A program made the translations under genes and the position numbers. Of a DNA stretch of 39,924 nucleotides, positions 24,258 through 33,474 are shown in pieces. The notes beneath the pieces are model-generated. The model searched no databases. It was not told the DNA's origin and saw only the letters and a program-made list of their open reading frames with translations. How positions within the stretch are numbered: position 1 is the stretch's first letter; each line of letters starts with the position of its first letter. The DNA is from Bacillus sp. (in: firmicutes) (GTDB taxonomy: Bacteria > Bacillota > Clostridia > Lachnospirales > Lachnospiraceae): the NCBI GenBank assembly GCA_023666125.1, contig JAMPCN010000015.1, forward strand, positions 1-39,924, written 5' to 3'.

Positions 24258-27200
24258 TTACTGTAATAAACTGAGTACCATATCATGCTGCGAGTTGGCC
24301 TGCGCCAGCATGGAATGCGCCACCTGCTCCAATATCCGATTGACAGACTCTTCCAAAACTTCCTTGGAAATATCCGCGTCACGAATCAGCGACTCCGCCG
24401 CCTGCGTGTTTTCGGCCGCATTATCGTTGCTGCTTACCTTATGTTCCAGGCGGTTCTGCATCGTACCAAACATCATCCTGATGCTCGATACCTCTACTGT
24501 TGCCGATTTTAAGCGGGAAAGCGCTTTTTCGCCATACTTGGTCTTGGAAATCGTAATGGAATTAATCCCTAACGATACCGTATTCACAACCGGCCTTTCT
24601 ATCGTAATGCCGTCGCCGTCCACGCCGCTTAGGCGAATCCAGATATCCCTATCAGCATCCTTTTCCCCGTTTTCCTCAAAGAAAAGATAGCGTCTGGCAT
24701 CACCCTTTACATTCGTAATCTGGTGCTTGCCATACTTCGTATGCATTAGCTGTAAATTACCCTTTTCGATATGCGCCGTTACAGGAACATTCTTATCTTT
24801 AAACGTATCGTTTAACATCTGTAAAATCTCATCCGATGAATATTCTCCCTGCGCGACCTCTACCTCATAGTTTACACCATCCACATCAAATGAAAGTGTA
24901 CTGTCCTCAGGTATGGTAACGCCGCCCGTAATATTTTTCGTTCCCCGCGAATAAGCAATCCGCATATCGCCGTCCGTCTGATAGAAGATACTGAACGCCG
25001 CGTTTCCGCCGACGCCGTCTATCTTGTATTCCACATTCTCCTGCGGCAGCTTTATCGTCTTTGACAGCCTGAACAACAAAGAGTCATTATTATAACCGAC
25101 CAAATCTTTTGGCAGCGTAATGCCTTCCGCACCAAGTCCTACCTCAATCAGGTTCTTCGGCAGATTATTCGCGACAAGCTGCTCGTTCAATTTATCCTGT
25201 AATTCTTTTACCAACCCGCCGCCGCTGTATGTTCCCGGCGTAATTTTGAGCGTAATCGGCACTACCGTGTTTCCGTATGTAAAATCCATCGTCAGCGTAT
25301 CATTGATACCCTGCGTAATCTCCGCCCCGTTATTGCGGACGTCCTGTCTTCCCATCGAATAAACCGTTGCGTCATAATAACCGTTCTGTACTTCCGGTTT
25401 CGTCTCCACTTTCTTCTCGGGCGAGCGGCGCAGTACGTTATAGTAAAAGCCGCCGGATGGATAAGTCTTGCCTCCCGAAGAATAAGACCCGCTTGAAAAG
25501 AAGTATTTGTTCCCCGGAGTTCCCATCATAATCTTTACCCCATTGGAATCGACTTGCACATTCATCACTCCCTGGCCTGCCGCATCATCCAATTTCTGCT
25601 GCAATGCCGTTTGCAGTTCCGAAAAACTATAAATCTTTTCTTCCAATGACACAGACAGAAATGTCCGCTGGGTATAATAGGAAGAAGAATACATGCCATA
25701 TGGATTATAACAGTAATAAAAATTCAAATCCTTATTCCACTTATCAATCGTAACGCTGTTTCCCTGTAACGGCGCGCCGTTAATGGAAGAATAAATTTTG
25801 GAATGATATCCCGTAGGGGAAGTAGCTGCATTTACCTTTTTCTCCGGAATTTTGCCGGTTTGGAAAATACTGCCGGTTTTGGAAGAGACAGTTACCGTGT
25901 TATTTGTCACCGTTTTACCGTCTTTATTAATAACCGTCAGCTTTAATTTACCATCATTTGTAAAATCAGCTTTCACCCCATTATGATCAACAGGCGTTTT
26001 CCCAAATATCGCAGGCATGGCGCTTGTCGAACTGCTATCATATGACACACGGATAGTCGTACTTGTACCCGTCGCCTTTGTGGTTAGCACTAACTGATTG
26101 GAAGAATTTAAAGTAGCCGTAACCTCGCTGCCAAACTGATCATTTATCGCTTTCAAAAATTTCTCACGGGTATATTCCTGATTCGGCGTCAATTTTACCG
26201 TTTTCGGCTGGTTATTAATATAAAACGTAAAATTCTCTTTCCCCGTCTCCGGCGTAAACTTCTCCGGTATCGCCCTATCCAACGTTGTTGATGCAGGTTT
26301 CGGTGATGCGTTTACGTTATTAAATACCTTTTCTGCACAAGTTCCAATGTTGGTCAAGTCATAACTAATTTCATATCCTTCTCCCGGCGTTGTCGCAGTT
26401 AATACCAGATATTGACTAGAATAACTTCCAGCAACCGTAGCCTTAACGCCCTTTGACTCCAACTGCTTGTTTAATTCATTACAAAATTGCTGCGCACTAT
26501 ATGTTCCGGTCAGATTCGTCGCCGTAATCGTCTGCGCTGTACTGTCTCCCGGTTTTTTGAATGAAAAACTAAACGTATCATTATTCAGCGTAATAGAATT
26601 TTTCAACGTCTTATTCAGCTGTACCGACGCCGGAGTCCTGGTCGTATTTAACCCATAAAGGAATGAGGAATCCGCCGTACTGCACTCGATTCTCGTCTTT
26701 TTTCCATCCTGCAAAACGCCGTTGGCATTTTTGATATTCGCAGTCAGCGTAAGGGTACTGCTGGTACTGTTAGAAGAACTAGTTACCGTAATGCCGCCAA
26801 AACTTTTTCCATATTCCGCATCCAGCTTTTTCTGGAGATTTTCAGCCAGTTTGCTTATCGATGCATACTCTCCCTTATCAATCGTAATGGTTTTCTCTTC
26901 GCCGTTATTGACCTTTATCTTTAATACATTATTACTATCCGTAATTGTCAAAGGAAATTGATTATTCTGCGTCGTAATGTTTACTACCGCCGGCGTACTC
27001 TTGGTTGGCGGTTTCGTATCGCCCTGTCCCGCGTTACTATCGCCCACCTTGTCATATTTTATCGGATTACTTGCAGACGGAGGCGTGGTCGTTCCTTTTC
27101 CTCCGCCTGTTCCCGTTGTCTTATCAGCTCCCGTTCCGGGAGTCGCGTTAAAAGTATTATTGACATAAGTTGTTCCCGCCGTGGGAAGCGCATCGTTTAT

Positions 27201-29339
27201 CGCCTGTAACAGCGCATCCTTATCGGCATAAGTACCTGTTGCAATCGTTATCGGCTTATTGCTTCCATTAAGCGTGATAGTCATATTCTGATTCGCTGTG
27301 GTAATTTCCACCGGATAGTTTGTTATCGGCGTATTCAACTCTGATACACCGCCTGCGCATGATGACGTTATATATTTATAGCTTGTATAGGTTGTAAAAA
27401 GGTCTTCATACCCTGTATTATTTGCAACGGCAGAAGCGTCCAGCTTATTTATTTCCTTACTGTCCGTTGTCAAATACAGCCTGTTACTATTATCATTTAC
27501 CTTTATGCTCTGTAACGCTGTCTTCTCTTTTCCGTCCGGTAACGCATCCGCTGCTTTTTGAATCGCATCCGAAACCGCACTGACAATATCGGCAAAAGTA
27601 TCGTATTTCCCCGCATCCAAGGTGATTTCATACTCTTTGTAGTCCGTGACAGACGTCGTACCGGTTCCGGTTTCCAAACCGACCTTTAACTTGAACTTAT
27701 CGTTCGTTCCTGCCTCAATCGTTAAGGGAAGCGCTTCTATTGTATCTGATGATACAAATGATTTACCACCCAATAAATAAGGGGCTACATCATTATTTTT
27801 GTCATTGTTATAAGTTTCCCTTATTTCTTCCTGATTATAGGCACGCGTTACAAACAGCGTTTTATACGCACTGCTGGTCGCATCGATGCCGACTTTACTG
27901 TCCGGTCCTTTTTCGCCGGATGTAATCTTAAGCCCCCTATAGTAAATGCCGGAGCCTGCCGAAACTGAATAAACCTCCGTTTTCAGATTCATATTTTTGG
28001 ATGTAAAAAAGGTATTTAACTCATCACGCATCTGCTCCACAGTATAATCGCCATGCGTAAGCGTAAGTGTTTCTGCGGTTGCGCTTCCGTTTGGCTGTAT
28101 CCGCAGCGTATCGTTAGACGCATCAATATGAAAATACATATGCTCGGCGTCTATGGAATTGGTCGTCAAAACGGCGCCACCCGTGAAACTTCCCGCATAA
28201 GGCACAACCGTTCCATATCCGACATTATCATAAAAGACAGATGTTGCAACCGTATCGCCCTTATCCGCATAATCGACCTTAAACATATTACCTTTTAAGT
28301 TCGTAATAATGCTGTCGTCACTTTCTAACTTGATGCTCATGCCATCTTTTGTTGTCGTCGCATGAACCGTTGTGCCGCTTAAGGCATTATTTAACTCTTT
28401 AATCAAATCCTCCTGGGAATACCCGTTCCCATTCGACGAAAGCGTAATATCTTTATGCGTCGTCGTGCCGTCCAGGCTGACGATATCGAAGGACAAAAAA
28501 TCGTTTACTCCTTTATAAATAGGCAATGTCGAGTCCGTATAAAAAACGGTCGTTCCAATGAGCGCACCCGTACTGCCGCCCTCGTACATATCATGTATCA
28601 GATATTCCAGTCCGCCGGTAACGTTTTCCAGACTGATTCCGCCCTCCAGATTCAGGTTGCAGAATCCGTCTTTTGTATATTCAAGGACTATCCCTGTGTC
28701 TTTTAGTCCGCTCTGTTCTATCGCCGTATCAATCTCATCAATGAGTTCCTGTGTCGTATATTCTCCCGGCGGCACCGTAATCGTTGCCTCCTCCACGGGC
28801 GAATCTTCATCTATCTGGTAAGTAACAATCAAATCATTGGCGCCGGCCTCAACGTCATGTTTTTCGTCCTGCAGCCACTTCTTATTCCCCTCGAACTGGT
28901 AATAGGTAGGCTCATGTTCCGCAAAAATATGTTTCTCATTATAGATTGTGGTATCCGTCAACCTGTCGATTTCCGACTGCAGCTGCTCAAACTCCACCTG
29001 CATCAACGCCCTGTCGTCGTCGCTGTATGTCTCGTTTAACGATTTCACGGTCAACTCCGTCATCCTGTGCAGAATGTCATGCGCCTCGTTTAACGAACCG
29101 TCGCCTATTTTCACCCAGGAAATACCGGCTTTCGCATTCTCCGTTCCCTGATTTAAACCTCTTATCATCCTGCGCATTCCCTCGGAAATGGCAAGCCCTG
29201 CCGCATCATCCGCAGCACGGTTAATACGATACCCCGAAGAAAGTTTCTCCGAAGCTTTCGCTTTTCTCCCTGTATTAATGCCAGTCATGCGCTGGGCGTT
29301 CATCGCCATCAGATTATGCGCCACAATATTGATACTCAC
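24258..29339 (-). CDS. Giant flagellin with about eleven IN-like modules
   Basis: A 1693-residue flagellin, several times the usual 270-550. The D0/D1 N-terminus is canonical (EKLSSGYRINRAADDAAGLA, residues 31-50; through about 140), as is the C-terminus (AAESLIRDADISKEVLEE and a final MVLSLLQ). The middle (about 150-1590) replaces the variable domain with divergent modules sharing G-x-Y-(T/S)-x3-L-x3-L-(N/D)-x2-(L/F), starting near 191, 304, 428, 575, 700, 821, 943, 1052, 1233, 1367 and 1496, each followed by strands; they resemble the flagellin hook IN motif (PF07196). A Gly/Pro/Thr-rich linker spans about 730-790. Six Cys occur in the middle, rare for flagellin. The start is GTG, 6 bases after a nine-G run. 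It would be exported by the flagellar type III system as a filament or decorated filament subunit. Confidence 0.9.
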   Translation of the reverse strand: MSINIVAHNLMAMNAQRMTGINTGRKAKASEKLSSGYRINRAADDAAGLAISEGMRRMIRGLNQGTENAKAGISWVKIGDGSLNEAHDILHRMTELTVKSLNETYSDDDRALMQVEFEQLQSEIDRLTDTTIYNEKHIFAEHEPTYYQFEGNKKWLQDEKHDVEAGANDLIVTYQIDEDSPVEEATITVPPGEYTTQELIDEIDTAIEQSGLKDTGIVLEYTKDGFCNLNLEGGISLENVTGGLEYLIHDMYEGGSTGALIGTTVFYTDSTLPIYKGVNDFLSFDIVSLDGTTTHKDITLSSNGNGYSQEDLIKELNNALSGTTVHATTTKDGMSIKLESDDSIITNLKGNMFKVDYADKGDTVATSVFYDNVGYGTVVPYAGSFTGGAVLTTNSIDAEHMYFHIDASNDTLRIQPNGSATAETLTLTHGDYTVEQMRDELNTFFTSKNMNLKTEVYSVSAGSGIYYRGLKITSGEKGPDSKVGIDATSSAYKTLFVTRAYNQEEIRETYNNDKNNDVAPYLLGGKSFVSSDTIEALPLTIEAGTNDKFKLKVGLETGTGTTSVTDYKEYEITLDAGKYDTFADIVSAVSDAIQKAADALPDGKEKTALQSIKVNDNSNRLYLTTDSKEINKLDASAVANNTGYEDLFTTYTSYKYITSSCAGGVSELNTPITNYPVEITTANQNMTITLNGSNKPITIATGTYADKDALLQAINDALPTAGTTYVNNTFNATPGTGADKTTGTGGGKGTTTPPSASNPIKYDKVGDSNAGQGDTKPPTKSTPAVVNITTQNNQFPLTITDSNNVLKIKVNNGEEKTITIDKGEYASISKLAENLQKKLDAEYGKSFGGITVTSSSNSTSSTLTLTANIKNANGVLQDGKKTRIECSTADSSFLYGLNTTRTPASVQLNKTLKNSITLNNDTFSFSFKKPGDSTAQTITATNLTGTYSAQQFCNELNKQLESKGVKATVAGSYSSQYLVLTATTPGEGYEISYDLTNIGTCAEKVFNNVNASPKPASTTLDRAIPEKFTPETGKENFTFYINNQPKTVKLTPNQEYTREKFLKAINDQFGSEVTATLNSSNQLVLTTKATGTSTTIRVSYDSSSTSAMPAIFGKTPVDHNGVKADFTNDGKLKLTVINKDGKTVTNNTVTVSSKTGSIFQTGKIPEKKVNAATSPTGYHSKIYSSINGAPLQGNSVTIDKWNKDLNFYYCYNPYGMYSSSYYTQRTFLSVSLEEKIYSFSELQTALQQKLDDAAGQGVMNVQVDSNGVKIMMGTPGNKYFFSSGSYSSGGKTYPSGGFYYNVLRRSPEKKVETKPEVQNGYYDATVYSMGRQDVRNNGAEITQGINDTLTMDFTYGNTVVPITLKITPGTYSGGGLVKELQDKLNEQLVANNLPKNLIEVGLGAEGITLPKDLVGYNNDSLLFRLSKTIKLPQENVEYKIDGVGGNAAFSIFYQTDGDMRIAYSRGTKNITGGVTIPEDSTLSFDVDGVNYEVEVAQGEYSSDEILQMLNDTFKDKNVPVTAHIEKGNLQLMHTKYGKHQITNVKGDARRYLFFEENGEKDADRDIWIRLSGVDGDGITIERPVVNTVSLGINSITISKTKYGEKALSRLKSATVEVSSIRMMFGTMQNRLEHKVSSNDNAAENTQAAESLIRDADISKEVLEESVNRILEQVAHSMLAQANSQHDMVLSLLQ

Positions 29340-29345
29340 GCTCTA

Positions 29346-29354
29346 CCCCCCCCC
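29346..29354 (-). promoter_or_regulatory. Nine-G run acting as ribosome-binding site of the flagellin
   Basis: On the minus strand nine consecutive G end 6 bases before the GTG start (spacer TAGAGC). No other purine-rich Shine-Dalgarno is present. A G homopolymer can pair with the C-rich anti-Shine-Dalgarno and is prone to length change by slippage, which would alter spacing to the start codon. Confidence 0.6.
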
Positions 29355-29413
29355 GTATCATTTCTCATATTTTATGACTGATTTAATAAAATAGCTGCTT
29401 TTCTCACAAATAC

Positions 29414-29442
29414 ATTATAATACCAATCCCCGGAGCCGTCCA
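29414..29442 (-). promoter_or_regulatory. Sigma-A-type promoter of the giant flagellin
   Basis: On the minus strand TGGACG (29437-29442), 17 bases and a perfect TATAAT (29414-29419). The leader is about 65 bases and contains a weak all-AT hairpin (29368-29393). I found no sigma-D (sigma-28) promoter of the TAAA-N15-GCCGATAA type, which would be usual for flagellin. Confidence 0.6.
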
Positions 29443-29476
29443 GTTCCACTTTTGACCCTAAAAGCATCAAAATCAA

Positions 29477-30415
29477 CTATACATCCTCGCCAAAAAGCGG
29501 TGTGGACAGATACCTGTCACCCGAATCCGGCAATAACGCTACGATAACTTTCCCTTTATTCTCCGGACGTCTGGCAAGCTGCAGCGCCGCATAAAGCGCC
29601 GCGCCGGAAGATATTCCTACCAGCACGCCCTCTCTTACGGCGATTTCCCTGCCCGCCGCAAAGGCGTCCTCATTCGATACCTGAATAATCTCGTCATAAA
29701 TACCCGTATCCAACGCCTTTGGCACAAAACCCGCGCCGATACCCTGTATTTTATGCGCCCCCGGCGCGCCGCCCGATAAGACCGGGCTGTCCGCAGGCTC
29801 TACCGCGACCACTTTCACATTCGGATTCTTTTCTTTCAAATACGCGCCTACGCCGCTAATCGTACCGCCCGTACCGACCCCGGCCACAAAGATATCCACT
29901 TTTCCGTCCGTATCGTTCCAGATTTCAGGCCCCGTCGTCGCCTTATGCGCCGCGGGATTGGCGGGATTCTCAAACTGTCCTAAAATCACGGAACCCGGCG
30001 TGGCATCCCGTAACTGCTCCGCCTTTTCAATCGCGCCTTTCATGCCTTTTTTGCCGTCTGTCAGTACAAGCTTTGCGCCGTATGCCTGTAATAATTTTCT
30101 TCTTTCTATGCTCATCGTCTCCGGCAGCGTCAAAACGGCCTGATATCCTTTCGCCGCCGCCACCGCCGCCAGACCGATGCCGGTATTGCCGGACGTCGGC
30201 TCGATAATGGTCGCGCCCGGTTTTAGAATGCCCTTTTTTTCCGCGTCCTCAATCATATTTAAGGCAACTCTATCCTTTACGGAACCCGCCGGATTCAAAT
30301 ATTCCAGCTTTACCAGAATAGTCGCCTCAACCTGATTGGCTTTCTCAAAATTGACTGCCTCCATAAGCGGCGTATGTCCGATTAACTCCGCCGCGCTTTT
30401 TTTTATATTGGACAT
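29477..30415 (-). CDS. cysK: Cysteine synthase (O-acetylserine sulfhydrylase)
   Basis: A 312-residue PLP enzyme making L-cysteine from O-acetyl-L-serine and sulfide. The PLP lysine is K47 in NPAGSVKDR. The phosphate and substrate loops are TSGNTGI (74-80) and GTGGT (181-185). The [11 protein letters not shown] stretch and the C-terminal [14 protein letters not shown] are diagnostic of CysK/CysM. The start is ATG 30415 with AGGGGGAT 6 bases upstream; 18 extra codons upstream lack a ribosome site and overlap the HIT gene. It lies 28 bases after the HIT gene and is probably co-transcribed with it. No CysE is adjacent. Confidence 0.96.
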   Translation of the reverse strand: MSNIKKSAAELIGHTPLMEAVNFEKANQVEATILVKLEYLNPAGSVKDRVALNMIEDAEKKGILKPGATIIEPTSGNTGIGLAAVAAAKGYQAVLTLPETMSIERRKLLQAYGAKLVLTDGKKGMKGAIEKAEQLRDATPGSVILGQFENPANPAAHKATTGPEIWNDTDGKVDIFVAGVGTGGTISGVGAYLKEKNPNVKVVAVEPADSPVLSGGAPGAHKIQGIGAGFVPKALDTGIYDEIIQVSNEDAFAAGREIAVREGVLVGISSGAALYAALQLARRPENKGKVIVALLPDSGDRYLSTPLFGEDV

Positions 30416-30443
30416 AACAATATCCCCCTGTTTTTCGGTTTCC

Positions 30444-30863
30444 TTACAAATTTGCCTTGATTTTGGCAATCATTTCTTCATACTGGGCATCGTCCAGATA
30501 TTTCTTATCGGGGTTCATCTGGAACGTGCCGCCCCACTCATCCCCGTCCTTATATTTCGGCACTAAATGGATATGCAGATGGCAGCCCGTATCGCCGTAT
30601 GCGCCGTAATTTAACTTATCCGGCGCAAATGCCGCGTGAATCGCCTTGGCCGCTTTCGTCACATCCGCAAAAAAGCGGTTTCTTTCCTCTTCACTGATAT
30701 CCACAATTTCGCTGACATGGTCCTTATATGCCACGATACATCTTCCCGGTTTGCTCTGTTCCTTAAATAAAATCAACTGGCTGACGTCCAAATCGCAGAT
30801 TTTGATGCCGAATTTTGCCAGCAGTTCCCCGCCCTGGCAGTAGCCGCAGTTATTGTCTTTCAT
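30444..30863 (-). CDS. HIT-family nucleotide hydrolase
   Basis: A 139-residue histidine-triad protein. The triad is H95-L-H97-I-H99 in [10 protein letters not shown], and an upstream [10 protein letters not shown] segment matches the family fold. Such proteins hydrolyse adenylated substrates such as AMP-lysine or AMP-lysyl adducts, or dinucleoside polyphosphates. The N-terminal Cys pair C-G-Y-C (C6, C9) resembles the zinc-binding pair seen in part of the family. AAGGAGG precedes ATG 30863. It sits 27 bases after the restriction-modification operon and 28 before cysK, without a visible terminator on either side. Confidence 0.92.
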   Translation of the reverse strand: MKDNNCGYCQGGELLAKFGIKICDLDVSQLILFKEQSKPGRCIVAYKDHVSEIVDISEEERNRFFADVTKAAKAIHAAFAPDKLNYGAYGDTGCHLHIHLVPKYKDGDEWGGTFQMNPDKKYLDDAQYEEMIAKIKANL

Positions 30864-30890
30864 GTTGTTTCCTCCTTCATTTATGATATC

Positions 30891-33461
30891 TTATCCGTTT
30901 CTTTTATTTGACAAGTATCTTAGTAATCTGATAGCTTCTTGTAAATACTTCTCCGCATCCTCTCCGAACAGTTCCTCTGCCCAGATAGTATCAATATCGC
31001 GGGCAACCGGCGCATTGAGCTGTAGAAACGTAACGTTATCTTTTGCCGCCTCCAGCCTGCGTATGGTTTCCGCCGATATCTGCTCAAAATCGGGAACCCA
31101 GGTACGCTTGATATCCGTAACTTCCATTTTCCGCATCCCCTCCCTGTCCGAGGAGGAAACCTCGCAGATAAGCTGATAGAATACGGTCGTCATCCATGTT
31201 GCCGCCAGTAACGCCTTAGTCTCATCCGGCAGCGTCCAGACCACGAAGTTAGTCGAAACAAACACCCGGTGCGAAGCGAAAAACGCCCTTCCGTCCGTTC
31301 TTATCGCTCTTGGAATCAACACAGAACCCGGCGCAAATCCGTGTCTGCTCTCATATTCCAAAACAGCCTTCCATTCGTCGTGCGTCTTTTCCTGTTTCTC
31401 CTGTTTTTCCGCCGCGGCCTCTCCCATGGCCGTCTTTCGTAAGAGCATATACTTATTAATAATATCGTCAATTATGCTGTTATCATTTAGGGATATATCC
31501 AAGAATTTACTGTCGCCTTCTCCGATATCCATGGTATTGATTGTTTTGGCGTTTCTCATTCCCGCGCATACTCTGACCCGTCTTTCAAACTCGTGGTATA
31601 ATTCTTCTTTGGAATCCAAAAATACCAAATCGCTGCCGCCCTTATTGGCCGCCGTTCCTCTTTTTATCGGATAGTTATGATTTTTTAACTGCGTCAGTTT
31701 GTTGGATGCTGCCAAATAATTGTTGACATAGTCCAATGCGTCAATCATCATCGCGTCCAGTTTTCGCCATCCGTCCTCGATACTGAGCCACAGATTCTCA
31801 TATTCTATCACTCTGCCCTTAATCCCCGGTATGATCTCCGAAAACGTCTGTGTCATTGCGCTTTTATCGGCCTTTTCAAAACGTGCGAAGTCAATATCCT
31901 TTATCTCTTCATAACTTGCAATAACGTTAATCGTCTCGTTTGTCTGCTTTACCGTTCCTACAATGACGCACGTATCTTTGGTAACCCTTTCAAAAATACC
32001 GTTCCCGGGATAGGTAAATATCGTCTTTAACCCGAATTTTCCTAACAGAAGCTGCCTGATTAACTGAGCTTCCTCTCCCCTTGCCGTTAAATGTGCTTTC
32101 GGGAAAATGCACGCAATCACGCATCCTTCCGGCGCCAGTTCGCATACCAGTTCCAAAAATGCCGCCTCTAACGGCATCTGCCCCATCTGCGTCAACGGCT
32201 CTGCTCCTGTCAGTTCCCTGATACGCCTGAAAAACGGAAGCTTCCTTTCCACACAATAAATCCCTGCCACAAACGGCGGATTCATCACAATCACTTTGAC
32301 GTCGTCCAAATCATCCGCCGTCATGTGCGTAATATCCTCACAGGTAATCTGCGGCGCATTGTCCGGGCGTATTCGGTTTACATAACACATCCCCAAGCGC
32401 AGTGATAATAATTCCAACAGATTTTCATTCCAATCATTGGCCTTAATCTGCCCGGGCTGTAAATGGTATATGTCAACCGCCGAGCTTATCAGATTGCCGC
32501 TGCCCGCAGCGGGGTCACAGATATACTCCCCATCCTCCAAATCTCCGCTGGCCTCATGCGCTAATACTGCTGCCAGACGGGCAAGTTCCAAATCCGTTGC
32601 AACCTCTCCGTCGTGTTCTCTGCCATTCGATACAATCTGATGCAGGATATCCGCTATGGCATCCCCTGTGACATTGCTGCGCCCATAGTCAAATAAATCG
32701 GCTAAAAGCTGCGCCGGAACATCCGCTGCAGGCTCGTACGCATCCTCGTTATAGGCAAAAATCCCCTGAAAATCTATTCTTGACGCTTCCTCGCAAATCT
32801 GCTGCACATTATGATGAAAAATACGGACATCCTGTAAGTCGTTTCCTCTGCTGACCTGTTGAAACGCGCCTCTGATATATTCATACAGCATAACCGCCAG
32901 CGAACTCTTCCACCGCCGCCGGTTCCCTAATATCCTTTCCATCGTCCGCGCAAAATCATCCAAGGTCAAAAAGTATGCATAATCATTCCGTAAAAATGTA
33001 CCAATGATGCTTACAAAATACTTTGTCAATTCGTTTATTAAGTCATCCTCTGTTCCAAAAGACGAAAAATCGCCGATGCTTACTAAGCCCGGCGTCAGCA
33101 TCTGCTGAAAGGGTTTTGGCCTTGCCGTATCGTATCGAAACGCTATCGCCCTTTCCAGATTGGTTATGATATAAAAAGGTCTTTCTATTTCGGCCGCACT
33201 CATATGCTGTACGTAGGACATTGCCTGATACTGATAACGGATGCTATTTACGTCCGCAGGCGTTCTTTTTACCTCAACCACGCACAGGCACTTGCCTGTC
33301 ACCCTATTTTTTATCACAAAATCCATTTCCAGCGTGCCGATATGTTCATGGTGTTTTACCTCATACTGCGTATTGTTTCCGGTCGCCGTAAGCGCGCCGT
33401 TTAACGCCCTTTCACACGCCGGATGGAATACCTGCACTTCTGCGTCACTATAAGAAATCAT
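30891..33461 (-). CDS. Restriction nuclease-m6A DNA methyltransferase fusion (type IIG-like)
   Basis: An 856-residue protein that seems to carry both cutting and methylation. The N-terminus has a PD-(D/E)XK nuclease signature of the HsdR type: D47 in TLEMDF, E63-V-K65 in VVEVKR, and a Q-x3-Y motif (Q79-Y83). The middle is an N6-adenine methyltransferase with SAM motif I CDPAAGSGN (315-323) and catalytic NPPF (394-397). The remainder (about 540-850) is probably the target-recognition region. Fused nuclease and methylase with no separate translocase suggests a type IIG-like enzyme; it is shorter than many (often about 1000). It starts 13 bases after the m5C gene stop with GAGGA before the ATG. 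The recognition site cannot be read from sequence. Confidence 0.82.
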   Translation of the reverse strand: MISYSDAEVQVFHPACERALNGALTATGNNTQYEVKHHEHIGTLEMDFVIKNRVTGKCLCVVEVKRTPADVNSIRYQYQAMSYVQHMSAAEIERPFYIITNLERAIAFRYDTARPKPFQQMLTPGLVSIGDFSSFGTEDDLINELTKYFVSIIGTFLRNDYAYFLTLDDFARTMERILGNRRRWKSSLAVMLYEYIRGAFQQVSRGNDLQDVRIFHHNVQQICEEASRIDFQGIFAYNEDAYEPAADVPAQLLADLFDYGRSNVTGDAIADILHQIVSNGREHDGEVATDLELARLAAVLAHEASGDLEDGEYICDPAAGSGNLISSAVDIYHLQPGQIKANDWNENLLELLSLRLGMCYVNRIRPDNAPQITCEDITHMTADDLDDVKVIVMNPPFVAGIYCVERKLPFFRRIRELTGAEPLTQMGQMPLEAAFLELVCELAPEGCVIACIFPKAHLTARGEEAQLIRQLLLGKFGLKTIFTYPGNGIFERVTKDTCVIVGTVKQTNETINVIASYEEIKDIDFARFEKADKSAMTQTFSEIIPGIKGRVIEYENLWLSIEDGWRKLDAMMIDALDYVNNYLAASNKLTQLKNHNYPIKRGTAANKGGSDLVFLDSKEELYHEFERRVRVCAGMRNAKTINTMDIGEGDSKFLDISLNDNSIIDDIINKYMLLRKTAMGEAAAEKQEKQEKTHDEWKAVLEYESRHGFAPGSVLIPRAIRTDGRAFFASHRVFVSTNFVVWTLPDETKALLAATWMTTVFYQLICEVSSSDREGMRKMEVTDIKRTWVPDFEQISAETIRRLEAAKDNVTFLQLNAPVARDIDTIWAEELFGEDAEKYLQEAIRLLRYLSNKRNG

Positions 33462-33474
33462 AAATTATCCTCTA

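Noticed and set aside
29368-29393. Hairpin in the flagellin leader (TATTTTAT/ATAAAATA)
   Set aside because: All A-T with a 10-base loop, too weak to claim a function.
29443-29476. Terminator after cysK
   Set aside because: Only a 6-base TTTTGA/TCAAAA pairing without a T-run is present.
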